Shown one piece after another: positions 25,201 to 33,500 of a stretch of DNA of 64,000 nucleotides (positions within the stretch are counted from its first letter, which is position 1; every line of letters starts with the position of its first letter). A program made the translations under genes and the position numbers. Source of the DNA: Nonomuraea coxensis DSM 45129. Lineage in GTDB: Bacteria > Actinomycetota > Actinomycetes > Streptosporangiales > Streptosporangiaceae. The notes under the pieces were generated by a model, which did not search any database, was not told where the DNA came from, and was given only the letters and a program-made list of their open reading frames with translations. The stretch spans positions 9,009,955 to 9,073,954 of the forward strand of contig NZ_CP068985.1 of the NCBI RefSeq assembly GCF_019397265.1, written 5' to 3'.

Positions 25201-25940
25201 AAGCGGCCCGAGTCCACCACGCTCCGCAGGAACTCCCTGGTCCTCGGGTGCTCCGGTGCCTCGAAGAGCTGCTCGGGCGGCCCCTTCTCGACGAGCACCC
25301 CGCCGTCCAGGAAGCACACCGTGTCGGAGATGTCGCGGCAGAAGCCCATCTCGTGCGTGGTGAGGATCATCGTCATGCCGGAGTCCTTCAGCTCCCTGAT
25401 GATCGTCAGCACCTCCACCACGAGCTGCGGGTCGAGCGCCGAGGTGACCTCGTCCAGCAGCATCAGCCTGGGCTGGGTGGCGAGCGCGCGGATGATCGCC
25501 ACCCGCTGCTGCTGTCCGCCGGAGAGCTGGTCGGGGTAGGCCCGCGCCTTGCCCTGCAGCCCGAACCGCGCCAGCAGCTCGTGCGCCTGCTCCTGCGCCT
25601 GCGCCTTGGCCACGCGGTGCACCTGGCGGGGGGCGAGCGTGATGTTGTCCAGCACGGTCATGTGCGGGAACAGGTTGAACGACTGGAAGACGATGCCGAT
25701 CCGCTTGCGCACGTCGTCCACGTCGGCCCGGGGGTCGGTGATGTCCTGGCCGTCGAGCAGGATCACGCCGTCGTCCACCGTCTCCAGCAGGTTGACGCAG
25801 CGCAGCAGCGTCGACTTCCCCGAGCCCGAGGCGCCGATGAGGCTCACCACCTCGTGGGCGTTCACCTCCAGGTCGATGCCCCGCAGGACGCTCTGCCCGT
25901 GGAAGTGCTTCCACACCCCGTCGATGCTCAGCAGGCTCAT
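25197..25940 (-). CDS. polar amino acid ABC transporter, ATP-binding protein
   Basis: A 247-residue ATPase of the GlnQ/HisP class: Walker A GASGSGKST, Q-loop VFQSFNLFPHMTVLDNI, signature LSGGQQQRVAIIRALA, Walker B LMLLDEVTSALDP, and TTHEMGFCRDISD. It is the last gene of a minus-strand operon (binding protein, permease, ATPase) with four-base overlaps. The convergent APC permease upstream suggests an amino-acid uptake locus. Confidence 0.93.
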   Translation of the reverse strand: MSLLSIDGVWKHFHGQSVLRGIDLEVNAHEVVSLIGASGSGKSTLLRCVNLLETVDDGVILLDGQDITDPRADVDDVRKRIGIVFQSFNLFPHMTVLDNITLAPRQVHRVAKAQAQEQAHELLARFGLQGKARAYPDQLSGGQQQRVAIIRALATQPRLMLLDEVTSALDPQLVVEVLTIIRELKDSGMTMILTTHEMGFCRDISDTVCFLDGGVLVEKGPPEQLFEAPEHPRTREFLRSVVDSGRF

Positions 25941-26836
25941 GCTCCGCGCCTCCTCCTCGCCCGCGCGGCCAGGTGGTCGGTGAACCGGGCCAGCGGGATG
26001 GTCAGCAGCAGGAACAGCAGCGCCGCTCCCAGGTAGGGGGCGTACTTGAAGCTGTGGGCGACGTGGATCTGCGCCTGCCTGAGCGCCTCCAGCGGCCCGA
26101 TGACGGCCACCAGCGCGGTGTCCTTCTGCAGCGAGACGAAGTCGTTGAGCAGCGGCGGCACCACCCGGCGGGTGGCCTGCGGCAGCACCACGAAGCGCAT
26201 GGTCTTGGCGTGGCTCAGCCCGAGCGAGCGCGCCGCGGCGACCTGGCTCGGATGGACCGACTCGATGCCGGAGCGGAACACCTCGGCCACGTACGCGCCG
26301 TACGACAACGTCAGCGCGATGATCCCCAGCGTCACCAGGTCCGAGGGGATGCCCTGCAGCCGCAGCGCCGGCAGCCCGAACCCGATCAGGTAGACCACCA
26401 GGATCGTCGGCACGCCGCGGAAGACGTCGGTGTAGAGCGTGGCGAGCGCCCTGATCGGGAAGAACGCCGGCTTCTTGATGCCCCTCGCCAGCGCCACGAG
26501 CAGGCCGATGACGAGGACCAGCACCTCAGTGACGAGGAACATCTTGACGTTGAGCAGGAACCCCTTCAGCACGTCGGGCAGCGCGTGGACGAACTCCTCG
26601 CCGTCGAAGAAGGTCTCCGCCACCCGGGGCCAGCCGGGCGAGCTGGTGATCGCCCACACCACGAGCGCGAGGAACACGACCGTCGAGACCGTCGCGATCG
26701 AGGCCGAGCGGCGCCCGTGGGACCGGCGGGCCCGCTCCCGCTCGTGCTGCCGCTCGCTCTTGACCCAGTCGCCCGGGCCCTCCACGGGGCTGATCCAGTC
26801 GCCCGGGCCCTCCACGGGGCTGATCCGGTCGCTCAT
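25937..26836 (-). CDS. polar amino acid ABC transporter, permease
   Basis: A 299-residue permease of the HisMQ/GlnP class. It has about five to six membrane helices, with a first helix near residues 45-65 after a polar cytosolic head, and the EAA loop EVFRSGIESVHPSQVAAARSLGLSHAKTMRFVVLPQA. The ATG overlaps the stop of the binding-protein gene by four bases. Residues 5-24 contain an exact tandem duplication of ISPVEGPGDW, encoded by a 30-bp DNA repeat, unusual for this family. Confidence 0.93.
   Translation of the reverse strand: MSDRISPVEGPGDWISPVEGPGDWVKSERQHERERARRSHGRRSASIATVSTVVFLALVVWAITSSPGWPRVAETFFDGEEFVHALPDVLKGFLLNVKMFLVTEVLVLVIGLLVALARGIKKPAFFPIRALATLYTDVFRGVPTILVVYLIGFGLPALRLQGIPSDLVTLGIIALTLSYGAYVAEVFRSGIESVHPSQVAAARSLGLSHAKTMRFVVLPQATRRVVPPLLNDFVSLQKDTALVAVIGPLEALRQAQIHVAHSFKYAPYLGAALLFLLLTIPLARFTDHLAARARRRRGA
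26765..26824. repeat. 30-bp perfect tandem duplication
   Basis: Two identical 30-base copies (26765-26794 and 26795-26824) lie in the 5' end of the permease gene and encode a repeated ten-residue block. A partial third copy (CCGGTCGC against CCAGTCGC) follows. The length keeps the reading frame. Confidence 0.9.
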
Positions 26837-27699
26837 GAGAGCTCGGGCGCGCCCACCGCCGAGCCCAGCCACTCCTGCTCGATCTTGGCCAGCTCACCCT
26901 TGGACTTCAGCGCGTCCACGGCCTTGTCCACGCACGGCTTGAGCGCGCTGCCCTTCTCCATGACCAGGCCGAACTCCTCCGGCGTGCCGCCCGTCGCGCT
27001 GAACTGGCCGACGATCTGGGAGTCCTCGACCTGCGCCGCCGTCACGTAGAAGGCCGTCGGCAGGTCCACGACGAGTGCGTCCACCTGCTTGTTCTTCAGC
27101 CCGTTGACCGCGTCGATCTGCTCGCTGTAGACGTTGGGGTCGGCCGACGGCTTGATCACGTTCTTGACGGCGTCGAAGGACGTGGTGCCCACCTGTACGC
27201 CGATCTTGGCGTCCCGCAGCTCGGCGACGGTCTTGGCGGAGGCGTACTTGCCGCCCTTGAGCGCCACCACGGCCTGCTTGACCGTGTAGTAGCCGTTGCT
27301 GAAGTCGACGACCTTGGCCCGGTCGGCGGTGATCGACACCTGGTTGATGTCGAAGTCGAAGGTCTTCTCGCCCGGCGCGAACGCCGAGTCGAACTTGACC
27401 GTGGCCCACTCGATCTCGCTGCGGTCGAAGCCCAGCTCGCCGGCGACGGCGAAGGCCACCGCGCTCTCGAAGCCCTGGCCGTTGCTCGGGTCGTCGTCCT
27501 TGAACCACGGCTCGTAGGCGGGCTTGTCGGTGCCGATCGTCAGCTTGCCCGCCTTGACGAGGGTGAGCTGCTCCTTCGTGCACGCCGTGGAGGCGCTGGA
27601 CGCGGCCGGGGCCGAGGAGGCGGTGGCCGCCGGCTCGTCCACGGGTGCGCAGCCGACGAGCGCCACGGCCAGCGCGAGGAGCATGAGGGGACGGGCCAT
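26833..27699 (-). CDS. amino acid ABC transporter, substrate-binding lipoprotein
   Basis: A 288-residue periplasmic-type binding protein. The signal peptide ends in the lipobox LVGC, so it is lipid-anchored outside the cell. The mature part has the SBP_bac_3 pattern: LTIGTDKPAYEPWFKDD, then FDFDINQVSITADRAKVVDFSNGYY and AKIGVQVGTTSFDAV. The ATG at 27699 is chosen because GGAGG lies seven bases upstream; a TTG two codons earlier is unlikely. It heads the three-gene uptake operon. The amino acid bound is not clear. Confidence 0.92.
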   Translation of the reverse strand: MARPLMLLALAVALVGCAPVDEPAATASSAPAASSASTACTKEQLTLVKAGKLTIGTDKPAYEPWFKDDDPSNGQGFESAVAFAVAGELGFDRSEIEWATVKFDSAFAPGEKTFDFDINQVSITADRAKVVDFSNGYYTVKQAVVALKGGKYASAKTVAELRDAKIGVQVGTTSFDAVKNVIKPSADPNVYSEQIDAVNGLKNKQVDALVVDLPTAFYVTAAQVEDSQIVGQFSATGGTPEEFGLVMEKGSALKPCVDKAVDALKSKGELAKIEQEWLGSAVGAPELS

Positions 27700-27755
27700 G
27701 GCCAAGCCTCCAGGGGGAACGTACCGGGGAATCGAAAGAAGTGTACGGGAGCAGG

Positions 27756-27786
27756 AAAAAGCCCCCCACCGCAGGGTGAGGGGCTT
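27756..27786 (-). terminator. rho-independent terminator of the rpsF-rplI operon
   Basis: On the minus strand an 11-position stem with one mismatch (AGCCCCTCACC paired across a CTGC loop) is followed by a run of five T. It lies 14 bases after the rplI stop and also separates it from the ABC operon. Confidence 0.8.
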
Positions 27787-27799
27787 CGTCGGGGCCGGC

Positions 27800-28246
27800 T
27801 CAGCCGGCGACGACCTCGACGTCCAGCGAAGCCGACACCTCGGGGTGCAGCTTCACGGTGATGCGGTGCGAGCCGACGCTCTTGATCGGGTTGACGATCT
27901 CGATGCGGCGGCGGTCGAGCACGGGCCCGCCGGCGGCCTTGACGGCGTCGGCGACGTCGCCCGTGGTGACCGAGCCGAACAGGCGGCCGGAGTCGCCCGC
28001 GCGGGTGGCCAGGCGCACCTTGAGCGCGCCGAGCTGGCCGGCGACCTCCTTGGCGGTGCCGAGGTCACGGATCTCGCGGGCGTCGCGAGCCTTGCGGATG
28101 GTCTCGATCTGCTTCTCGGCGCCGCGCGTCCAGCGCATGGCGTAGCCGCGGGGAATGAGGTAGTTACGGCCGTAGCCGTCCTTGACCTCGACGACGTCGC
28201 CAGGGGCACCGAGGCCGGAGACCTCGTTGGTGAGGATGAGCTTCAT
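27800..28246 (-). CDS. rplI: 50S ribosomal protein L9
   Basis: A 148-residue ribosomal protein with the L9 N-terminal domain (MKLILTNEVSGLGAPGDVVEVKDGYGRNYLIPRGYA), the long connecting helix and the C-terminal rRNA-binding domain. Length is normal. It is the last gene of the rpsF-ssb-rpsR-rplI operon and is followed directly by a rho-independent terminator. Confidence 0.97.
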   Translation of the reverse strand: MKLILTNEVSGLGAPGDVVEVKDGYGRNYLIPRGYAMRWTRGAEKQIETIRKARDAREIRDLGTAKEVAGQLGALKVRLATRAGDSGRLFGSVTTGDVADAVKAAGGPVLDRRRIEIVNPIKSVGSHRITVKLHPEVSASLDVEVVAG

Positions 28247-28261
28247 GTCGACAGAACCTCC

Positions 28262-28498
28262 TTAGCGCGCGGTGCTCGTGTAGGGCAGCAGAGCCACCTC
28301 ACGGGCGTTCTTGATCGCGGTGGCGACGTCGCGCTGGTGCTGGGTGCAGTTGCCCGTCACCCGGCGCGCACGGATCTTGCCACGGTCGGAGATGAACTTC
28401 CGCAGCAGGGCCGTGTCCTTGTAGTCGACGTAGGAGATCTTGTCGTGGCAGAACAGGCAAACCTTCTTCTTGGGCTTGCGCAGTGCCGGCTTGGCCAT
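28262..28498 (-). CDS. rpsR: 30S ribosomal protein S18
   Basis: A 78-residue S18. It carries CLFC near residues 14-17 and a further Cys in TGNCTQHQ, so it is the Cys-containing (zinc-binding, C+) type rather than the zinc-free form. The ATG at MAKPALRK fits the family. It sits between ssb and rplI in the standard order. Confidence 0.96.
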   Translation of the reverse strand: MAKPALRKPKKKVCLFCHDKISYVDYKDTALLRKFISDRGKIRARRVTGNCTQHQRDVATAIKNAREVALLPYTSTAR

Positions 28499-28562
28499 CG
28501 TGGTGCTCCTCTCAGAGCCCCGCCTTCGGGGCGGGAATGGTCTCGGACTGTATGGACAGGGA

Positions 28563-29117
28563 TCAGAAGGGAGGCTCGTCGCTGAAGTCGTTGCCGCCGC
28601 CGAAGCCGCCGCCGCTCTGCTGGCCGCCGCCGTAGCCGCCGCCACCGCCACCACCGAAGCCGCCGCCGCCCTGCGGCGGGGCCGGGGTCGCGGAGGCCCA
28701 CGGGTCGTCGGCCGGGCCGCCGCCGAAGCCGCCACCGCCGCCGCCCTGACGGGAGGTGCGGTTGACCTTGGCGGTGGCGTTGCGCAGAGACGGGCCGACC
28801 TCGTCGACCTCGACCTCGTAGACGGTGCGCTTCTCGCCTTCCTTGGTCTCGTAGGACCGCTGCTTGAGCCGCCCCTGCACGATGACCCGCATGCCGCGCT
28901 GGAGGCTCTCGGCGGCGTTCTCCGCCGCCTGCCGCCACACGTTGCAGGTCAGGAAGAGGCTTTCGCCGTCCTTCCACTCGTTGGTCTGGCGGTCCATGAA
29001 CCGCGGAGTGGACGCGACGCGGAAACGAGCCACCGCTTGCCCCGTCGGGGTGAAGCGCAGCTCGGGGTCGTCGACGAGGTTGCCGACGATGGTGATTACG
29101 GTGTCGCCTGCTGCCAT
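28563..29117 (-). CDS. ssb: single-stranded DNA-binding protein
   Basis: A 184-residue SSB. The N-terminal OB fold (residues 1-110; GDTVITIVGNLVDDPELRFTPTGQAVARFRVAST) is followed by a Gly-rich disordered tail with many GGGG blocks and the acidic tip FSDEPPF that recruits replication and repair partners. It lies in the rpsF-ssb-rpsR-rplI operon, so it is probably the main replication SSB. The tail DNA is highly repetitive (GCCGCC runs). Confidence 0.96.
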   Translation of the reverse strand: MAAGDTVITIVGNLVDDPELRFTPTGQAVARFRVASTPRFMDRQTNEWKDGESLFLTCNVWRQAAENAAESLQRGMRVIVQGRLKQRSYETKEGEKRTVYEVEVDEVGPSLRNATAKVNRTSRQGGGGGGFGGGPADDPWASATPAPPQGGGGFGGGGGGGYGGGQQSGGGFGGGNDFSDEPPF

Positions 29118-29196
29118 GGCTTGCGCTCGCCTTCCTGCACGCCTCTTCTTGGGTTACGGCTCAGACTACGGCTGCCTCCCGACAAAAAGTCGGCAG

Positions 29197-29487
29197 TCAG
29201 TGCACGTCGGGGCGGAGCACCTTCGTGCGCAGGATGCCCTCGTTGAGGTTCATCTGCCGGTCGAGCTCCTTGACCGTCGCGGGCTCCGCGGACAGGTCGA
29301 TGACGGCGTAGATGCCTTCCGACTTCTTGTCGATGTCGTAGGCGAGCCGGCGGCGGCCCCAGACGTCGACCTTCTCCACGGTGCCGCCGTCGTTGCGGAC
29401 CACGGTGAGGAACTGGTCAAGGGACGGCGCGACAGTGCGCTCGTCGAGCGAAGGGTCCAGGATGACCATTACTTCGTAACGACGCAT
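29197..29487 (-). CDS. rpsF: 30S ribosomal protein S6
   Basis: A 96-residue S6 with the family opening MRRYEVMVILDPSLDERTV and the conserved GTVEKVDVWGRRRLAYDI. The ATG is the family start. It is the first gene of the operon with ssb, rpsR and rplI. The 183 bases upstream should hold the operon promoter; I did not identify -35/-10 elements with confidence. Confidence 0.96.
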   Translation of the reverse strand: MRRYEVMVILDPSLDERTVAPSLDQFLTVVRNDGGTVEKVDVWGRRRLAYDIDKKSEGIYAVIDLSAEPATVKELDRQMNLNEGILRTKVLRPDVH

Positions 29488-29670
29488 GCGGACTCCGACC
29501 TCCTCTGGACTTTTGCGGTCACGACACTCTGCCGTGACAGGAGGATGCTGACGCATGAACCGGGGACGCCCCTTTCGGCGTCGCCGGGGTGACGGATCAT
29601 CCATCACAACGCAGCGTGTCCCAGGTTACCAGCCACCGGTACATGGGAAGGCCCCTAAGCAGACAAGGGG

Positions 29671-29991
29671 GTGGTGGCAGTGCCACATGTGCTTCAGCCC
29701 TCCCAAGGGGAGCGGTTCAGGCTCACGCTCAACAGCGACGGGATGTCGCATCCCACCGAGAACATCCTCGCCGTGACCACGCTGCTGCTGGGCGTCGTGG
29801 CCTTCGTCTCGACGTTCTGGCCGGCCGCGCACGTCGTGTCGTCCTGGGCCGGCCTGCTCGGCTTCGGCGTCGGCATGTTCTCCCAGTACATCTCGATCAC
29901 GACGCCGCAGCGCTCGCTCAACATCATCGGCCTGGTCGCCTCGTTCGTGGGGGCGGCGCTCGGCATCGCCCACGGCGGGTTCCTCCCCTAA
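29671..29991 (+). CDS. small three-helix membrane protein
   Basis: A 106-residue protein with three hydrophobic segments (ENILAVTTLLLGVVAFVSTFW, SSWAGLLGFGVGMFS, LNIIGLVASFVGAALGIAHGG). Similar short proteins with the HPTENILAVTT motif occur next to ribosomal genes in other actinomycetes, as I recall. The start is uncertain: GTG at 29671 or 29680 both fit. Function is unknown. A strong hairpin follows at 30010-30034. Confidence 0.65.
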   Translation: MVAVPHVLQPSQGERFRLTLNSDGMSHPTENILAVTTLLLGVVAFVSTFWPAAHVVSSWAGLLGFGVGMFSQYISITTPQRSLNIIGLVASFVGAALGIAHGGFLP

Positions 29992-30009
29992 TGATCACTT
30001 CGCAAGGCG

Positions 30010-30034
30010 ACGGCCCCGGTTCCACCGGGGCCGT
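30010..30034. terminator. bidirectional hairpin between convergent genes
   Basis: ACGGCCCCGGT and its exact complement ACCGGGGCCGT flank a TCC loop. It lies 19 bases after the plus-strand membrane protein and 28 bases after the convergent 58-residue gene. Confidence 0.65.
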
Positions 30035-30061
30035 TGTGCTGTGCCGCTGGTGCTATGTCGC

Positions 30062-30238
30062 TCAACCGATGTGCAGGTCGATCCCCAGCAGGACCAGGAA
30101 CCAGAGGAACACCGCCAGCAACGCCTCGGCGAGATCCCTGAGCAGACCGGGCGTGATGTAGTCGTAGACCCAGGCCACGTAGATGCCGATGATCACGTAG
30201 ACCAAGACGATCAGCGCACGTAAGCGCCACCTCGACAT
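30062..30238 (-). CDS. 58-residue two-helix membrane protein
   Basis: A small gene on the minus strand. The ATG is preceded by AGGAG at a normal distance. The product begins MSRWRLRALIVLVYVIIGIY and has two hydrophobic helices (about residues 8-24 and 38-55) separated by a short YDYITPGLLRD loop. The repeated hydrophobic pattern, good ribosome binding site and compact placement between terminator and promoter argue that it is real. Function is unknown. Confidence 0.7.
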   Translation of the reverse strand: MSRWRLRALIVLVYVIIGIYVAWVYDYITPGLLRDLAEALLAVFLWFLVLLGIDLHIG

Positions 30239-30312
30239 ATCGATTCTCCTCGCGTAGGGGGCCCTTGGCGACTGCCCTCTCGCGCGTGCACCAAACGGAT
30301 AAGCTCGGTGAC

Positions 30313-31056
30313 ATGGTGCGCATCGGAGCTCATGTCGATCAGGACGACCCGGCCGCCCGGGCCGCGGAGATCGGCGCGGAGGTGGTCCAGTTCTTCCTCG
30401 GCGATCCGCAGGGCTACGCCAAGCCGGTGCTGCCCGCCAAGCCGGTCGAAGGCGTCGACGTCTACATCCACGCCCCCTACCTGATCAACGTGGCGACCAC
30501 CAACAACCGCATCAGGATCCCCAGCCGCAAGCTGCTGGAGCAGCATCTCAAGGCCGCCGCGGGGCTGGGCGCGAAGGGCCTGGTGGTGCACGGCGGGCAC
30601 GTCAACAAGAGCGACGACCCGCAGACGGGCTTCGACAACTGGCGCAAGGTGTTCGAGCGCATGGAGTGCCCGATCCCCGTGCTGATCGAGAACACCGCGG
30701 GCGGCGGCAACGCCATGGCCCGCACGCTGGAGCGCATCGGCCGGCTCTGGGACGCCCTCGACGGCTTCGACGTCGGCTTCTGCCTCGACACCTGCCACGC
30801 GCACGCGGGCGGCGAGGAGCTGGTCGGCCTGGTCGAGCGGGTCAAGGCCATCACCGGCCGGATCGACCTCGTCCACTGCAACGACTCCCGCGACGAGTTC
30901 GGCTCCGGCGCCGACCGGCACGCCAACCTCGGTCAGGGCAGGATCGACCCGGAGCTGATCCTGGCGGTCTGCCGGGCGGCCGGCGCGCCGGTGGTGGTGG
31001 AGACGCCGGGCGACGGCCAGGCGGACGACATCGCGTTCCTGAGGAAGAACCTGTGA
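30313..31056 (+). CDS. nfo: deoxyribonuclease IV (endonuclease IV family)
   Basis: A 247-residue TIM-barrel AP endonuclease for base excision repair. Metal-ligand motifs of the family are visible: HAPYLINVAT, VVHGGHV, LIENTAGGGN, DTCHAHAGG, LVHCNDSRDEFGSGADRHANLGQG and VVETPGD. It is shorter than the E. coli enzyme (285 residues) but has all the metal sites. The ATG at MVRIGAHV is the conserved start. It is divergent from the 58-residue gene. Confidence 0.92.
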   Translation: MVRIGAHVDQDDPAARAAEIGAEVVQFFLGDPQGYAKPVLPAKPVEGVDVYIHAPYLINVATTNNRIRIPSRKLLEQHLKAAAGLGAKGLVVHGGHVNKSDDPQTGFDNWRKVFERMECPIPVLIENTAGGGNAMARTLERIGRLWDALDGFDVGFCLDTCHAHAGGEELVGLVERVKAITGRIDLVHCNDSRDEFGSGADRHANLGQGRIDPELILAVCRAAGAPVVVETPGDGQADDIAFLRKNL

Positions 31057-31119
31057 TCTTTACACACAGGCTGTGGATAACTTCCCTGGATTACCGAGAC
31101 GGAGAAACGGGTAGAGGTT

Positions 31120-32181
31120 TCAGCCCGCCCACGCGCCGCTGAGAAAACGCATCGTGTTCAGCAGCATGAGCGGCCCGCACACCATCACGTACAGCGCGAT
31201 CACCCATCGCCGCCCGGTCGCCACCTTCGCCACGAGCACCCACAGCGGGAACCACAGCAGCAGCGAACGCGGGATCGACAGGTAGTACGCCGACGTCATC
31301 AGCGCCCCCGCCTGCGCCCCCGTGTAGACCAGCTCGCTCCACCGGCGCAGCGCGAGCAGCCACACCAGCACGGCGACCGCCACCACGGCGCCGGCGATCT
31401 CCATGCGGAAGGCCACCGCGTTCTCGTCGCCGCCCATGGCCGTGCCCCACGTCGACTGCCACGCCTCCCACGGCCAGACGAACTCCCTGCCCCACCCGGC
31501 CTCCTGCGCGTGCTTCCACGCCAGCCAGTCGCCCGAGCGGGAGTAGTGGTAGAACGAGTACGCCACCAGCGGCAGGAAGGGCACCACCAGCCATCCCGCC
31601 CGCCGCGGCGACTCCCGCCGGGTCACGAACTCCACGACCAGCGCCACCGCCAGGAACAACCCGGTGATCCGCACCATCGACGCCCCCGCCGCGAGCGGCG
31701 CCGCCGCCGCCCAGCGGCCCTGCCGGGCGGCCAGCCACGCCGGGATCGCGAAGGCCAGGAACAACGACTCGCTGTAGCCCGCCGACAGGAACACCGCCAG
31801 CGGGAAGGTCAGCAGCGCCGCCACCGCCATCCACCCGTCGGCGCCCTCCAGCTCGGCCAGCCGGGCCAGCGCCACCATCGCGACCGCGCCCGCGACCAGC
31901 GAGATCAGCAGCCCGGCCGTCTCCCAGTCGGGCACGACGAGGTGCACCACGCGCAGCGCGGCCGGGAAACCGGGGAAGAAAGCGGGCAGCCCGTCGTCGG
32001 GGCGGCCGGGCTCGCCGTCGTAGCCGTACTGGGCGAGGGTGACGAACAGGCCGGCGTCCCACTTGCGCCACCGCTCGGCGTAGCCGGCGAACGACGCGCC
32101 GAGCAGCGTCGCCACCAGCAGCCCGGCCCGCGAGCCGAACCAGAGCAGCAGCGCGTCCCGCGCGGCGGCGCGAGTGATCAT
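31120..32181 (-). CDS. PIG-V-like mannosyltransferase family membrane protein
   Basis: A 353-residue polytopic membrane protein with about nine helices. The first loop has the WDAG motif (WRKWDAGLFVTLAQYGYDG), and FFPGFPA and FLSAGYSESLF are features of bacterial PIG-V/mannosyltransferase-family proteins, which use a polyprenyl-phosphate sugar. The start overlaps the upstream GT87-like gene by four bases. Together with the penicillin-binding protein they form an envelope operon. The acceptor glycan is unknown. Confidence 0.8.
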   Translation of the reverse strand: MITRAAARDALLLWFGSRAGLLVATLLGASFAGYAERWRKWDAGLFVTLAQYGYDGEPGRPDDGLPAFFPGFPAALRVVHLVVPDWETAGLLISLVAGAVAMVALARLAELEGADGWMAVAALLTFPLAVFLSAGYSESLFLAFAIPAWLAARQGRWAAAAPLAAGASMVRITGLFLAVALVVEFVTRRESPRRAGWLVVPFLPLVAYSFYHYSRSGDWLAWKHAQEAGWGREFVWPWEAWQSTWGTAMGGDENAVAFRMEIAGAVVAVAVLVWLLALRRWSELVYTGAQAGALMTSAYYLSIPRSLLLWFPLWVLVAKVATGRRWVIALYVMVCGPLMLLNTMRFLSGAWAG

Positions 32182-33500
32182 CGCAGGACGGTGGCCAGGG
32201 TGAACCGGTCAGGCGCGCCGGCGAAGACCCCGCCCGTCTGGTCGTCGAGGTCCGCCTGCCGGACCACGTCCTTCTCGGGCCGCAGGATGTCGCGTACCAC
32301 GAACGCCATCATGATGGCGATGGTGATGATCCGCCCCCAGACGGCCGTGAAGTAGGTGTCGTCGCCGATGCCCAGATCGTCCCGGTCGAGCGGCGGCTGC
32401 GCGAGCAGATAGAGCCAGATCGCGGCGAAATACCACAGCTCGGCGAGCTGCCACAGCGCCAGCGGCTTCCAGTTGGGCCGCGCCAGCACCGCGAACGGCA
32501 CCAGCCACAGCACGAACTGCGGCGACCACACCTTGTTCGTCATCATGAACGCGGCCAGCGCCAGGAAGCAGAGCTGCGCGAGCCGCGGCCGGCGCGGCGC
32601 GGCCACCGCGAGCACCGCGATGCCCGCGCACATGAGCGCCAGCGACACCATGCCGAGCGTGCTCACGTCCGTGTCGCCGAGGATGTGCCAGCCCTTGGTC
32701 TGGAAGAACAGCCACGGCGACCCCCAGTCGACCCCGCGCTCGGCGGAGAAGACGTAGAACCGGCGCCAGCCCTCCCACGCGAGGAGCATGAACGGCAGGT
32801 TGACCACGAGCCACGCGCCCGCCGCCGAGCCCATCGTGACCAGGAACGGCCGCCACTTCGCGGTGCGCACGGTCAGCAGGAACAGCGCCCCTGCGAACAT
32901 CAGCGGGTAGAACTTCGTGGCGATCGCCAGCCCCAGCAGCACGCCGGCGAGCACCTGCCGCTGACGCGCCCAGGCCAGCAGCATGCCCATCGACAACGCG
33001 CCCGCGACGAGGTCCCAGTTGATGTACGCGGCCAGCACCACGGCCGGCGAGATCGCGTACCAGAGCGCGTCCCAGCGGCGGGTGGGCCCGGCCACGGCGG
33101 CCATCAGCAGCACGCCGATCACCAGGCAGGCGCCGAGCAGCACCACGGTCAGGTCGTAGAACTTGACCGCCTGCCCGACCACGTCGTCCTCCACCCACCG
33201 GACGACCCAGCTGATCACCTGCATGACCTCGCCCAGCACCACCGGGTACTCGACCTGCTTGTCGAACGGCACCTGGGCGAAGTAGGGGTTCTGGGTGGAC
33301 AGGCCGCGGTCGAAGAACAGCGGGTAGATGTCGGTGTAGCAGAAGTTCGTGTACGTGGTGACCTGGTCGTTCCAGCCGCCGGTGCGGCAGGGCAGGCGCA
33401 CGACGTACGCGAGGCTCGCCCCCAGGGCCGCGATCAGCCCCAGGGGCAGGTAGGGGACGGCACGCGCCGCCAGGGGGACGCGTGCCACGACGCTGATCAC
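32178..33500 (-). CDS. GT87 (DUF2029)-like mannosyltransferase membrane protein
   Basis: A 440-residue protein with about ten membrane helices. The first extracytoplasmic loop contains the acidic and aromatic residues typical of GT-C enzymes (NDQVTTYTNFCYTDIYPLFFDRGL), and KVWSPQFVLWLVPFAVL is a family segment. This family includes polyprenyl-phosphomannose-dependent mannosyltransferases of lipoglycan synthesis. Both ends overlap neighbouring genes by four bases (PBP upstream, PIG-V-like downstream). Confidence 0.82.
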   Translation of the reverse strand: MISVVARVPLAARAVPYLPLGLIAALGASLAYVVRLPCRTGGWNDQVTTYTNFCYTDIYPLFFDRGLSTQNPYFAQVPFDKQVEYPVVLGEVMQVISWVVRWVEDDVVGQAVKFYDLTVVLLGACLVIGVLLMAAVAGPTRRWDALWYAISPAVVLAAYINWDLVAGALSMGMLLAWARQRQVLAGVLLGLAIATKFYPLMFAGALFLLTVRTAKWRPFLVTMGSAAGAWLVVNLPFMLLAWEGWRRFYVFSAERGVDWGSPWLFFQTKGWHILGDTDVSTLGMVSLALMCAGIAVLAVAAPRRPRLAQLCFLALAAFMMTNKVWSPQFVLWLVPFAVLARPNWKPLALWQLAELWYFAAIWLYLLAQPPLDRDDLGIGDDTYFTAVWGRIITIAIMMAFVVRDILRPEKDVVRQADLDDQTGGVFAGAPDRFTLATVLR

